24,738 nucleotides of DNA from Lachnospiraceae bacterium. Lineage in GTDB: Bacteria > Bacillota_A > Clostridia > Lachnospirales > Lachnospiraceae. Shown piece by piece: positions 24,706 through 24,738 of the stretch. The first letter of the stretch is position 1, and each line of letters begins with the position of its first letter. The stretch lies in assembly GCA_018365895.1 (NCBI GenBank), contig JAGZJD010000036.1, positions 1-24,738 on the forward strand, in the 5' to 3' direction. The notes beneath the pieces are model-generated. The model ran no database searches. It saw only the letters and a program-made list of their open reading frames with translations, and was not told the DNA's origin. The position numbers and the translations under genes are program-made.

Positions 24706-24738
24706 ATGCAGCTAAAAGATGGTGCCTGTATTGAACAG
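24704..24738 (-). CDS. IS3-family transposase OrfB, last ten codons
   Basis: Minus-strand reading gives VQYRHHLLAA then TAA at 24706-24704. The preceding two visible bases (CT) fit a proline codon, so the end would be the PVQYR form very common at the C-terminus of IS3/IS150 OrfB (DDE) transposases. The stop codon lies over the T-run of the terminator-like hairpin. The catalytic core is outside the window, so whether the element is intact is unknown. Confidence 0.75.
   Translation of the reverse strand, partial: VQYRHHLLAA

Larger units (their letters stand above)
24640..24738 (-). mobile_element. IS3-family (IS150-like) insertion sequence, one end
   Basis: The end is read inward from 24640 as TGAGGTGACCCC, AAAAA, GTTAGAC, which lines up base block by base block with the IS150-type terminal repeat as I recall it (TG....G.ACCC, five bases, GTTGGAC). 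The transposase reads towards this end on the minus strand, so it is the right end of the element. The rest continues past the window. Bases 24637-24639 (TCT) would be the 3-bp target duplication if the boundary is right. Confidence 0.82.

Noticed and set aside
24693..24738. Other minus-strand readings of the last 46 bases (ending in NTGTIF or SCIKNA)
   Set aside because: Only the frame ending VQYRHHLLAA matches the C-terminus typical of IS3-family transposases.
1..24738. CRISPR arrays, tRNA/rRNA genes, prophage or defence islands
   Set aside because: No regularly spaced repeats, no tRNA-like cloverleaf in the short gaps, and nearly all sequence is covered by recognisable housekeeping genes.

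Overview
The window looks like ordinary chromosome from a low-to-middling GC member of the Clostridia, most likely Lachnospiraceae. The clues are the gene order priA-def-fmt-(zinc peptidase)-rsmB-rlmN-prpC-prkC, a MurE ligase with the diaminopimelate-type DNPR motif, a CBS/DRTGG-regulated family II pyrophosphatase, strong AGGAGG ribosome sites and sigma-A type promoters. The genus cannot be fixed from the sequence alone.

Region 1 (1-10000, all minus strand) is one long, tightly packed gene string read from right to left: murE, priA, def, fmt, a YugP-type membrane zinc peptidase, rsmB, rlmN, prpC and prkC, the last cut by the window edge. Most joints overlap or leave only a few bases. The only larger gap is 71 bp between priA and def. 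The string links peptidoglycan precursor synthesis, replication restart, N-terminal formyl handling, rRNA methylation and the PrkC/PrpC Ser/Thr phosphorylation switch.

Region 2 (10001-14279) holds an orphan PLP aminotransferase (plus), which converges on dinB with overlapping stop codons, then a dinB gene placed directly behind a TetR-family regulator (minus). A DegV fatty-acid-binding protein is divergent from tetR. The tetR/degV gap carries two well-formed back-to-back promoters spanned by a 7-bp inverted repeat, a plausible TetR operator. degV ends in a clear intrinsic terminator.

Region 3 (14280-19831, minus) has clpB with its own promoter overlapped by a CIRCE (HrcA) element, preceded by rarA, tcdA and a membrane-anchored polysaccharide deacetylase, which probably form one transcript.

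Region 4 (20025-24608) has a MATE exporter (plus) converging through a two-tier hairpin on a flavin-reductase-like gene. That gene sits downstream of the CBS-DRTGG pyrophosphatase (both minus). Divergent from the pyrophosphatase is a short two-S1-domain RNA-binding protein.

Region 5 (24640-24738) is the end of an IS3-family (IS150-like) insertion sequence, with the last ten codons of its transposase on the minus strand. It lies 31 bp after the S1 gene.

I saw no CRISPR array, RNA gene, prophage, defence system or clearly new multi-gene system. The points most worth a second look are regulatory: CIRCE on clpB, the tetR-dinB/degV switch, and the IS end next to the S1 gene.
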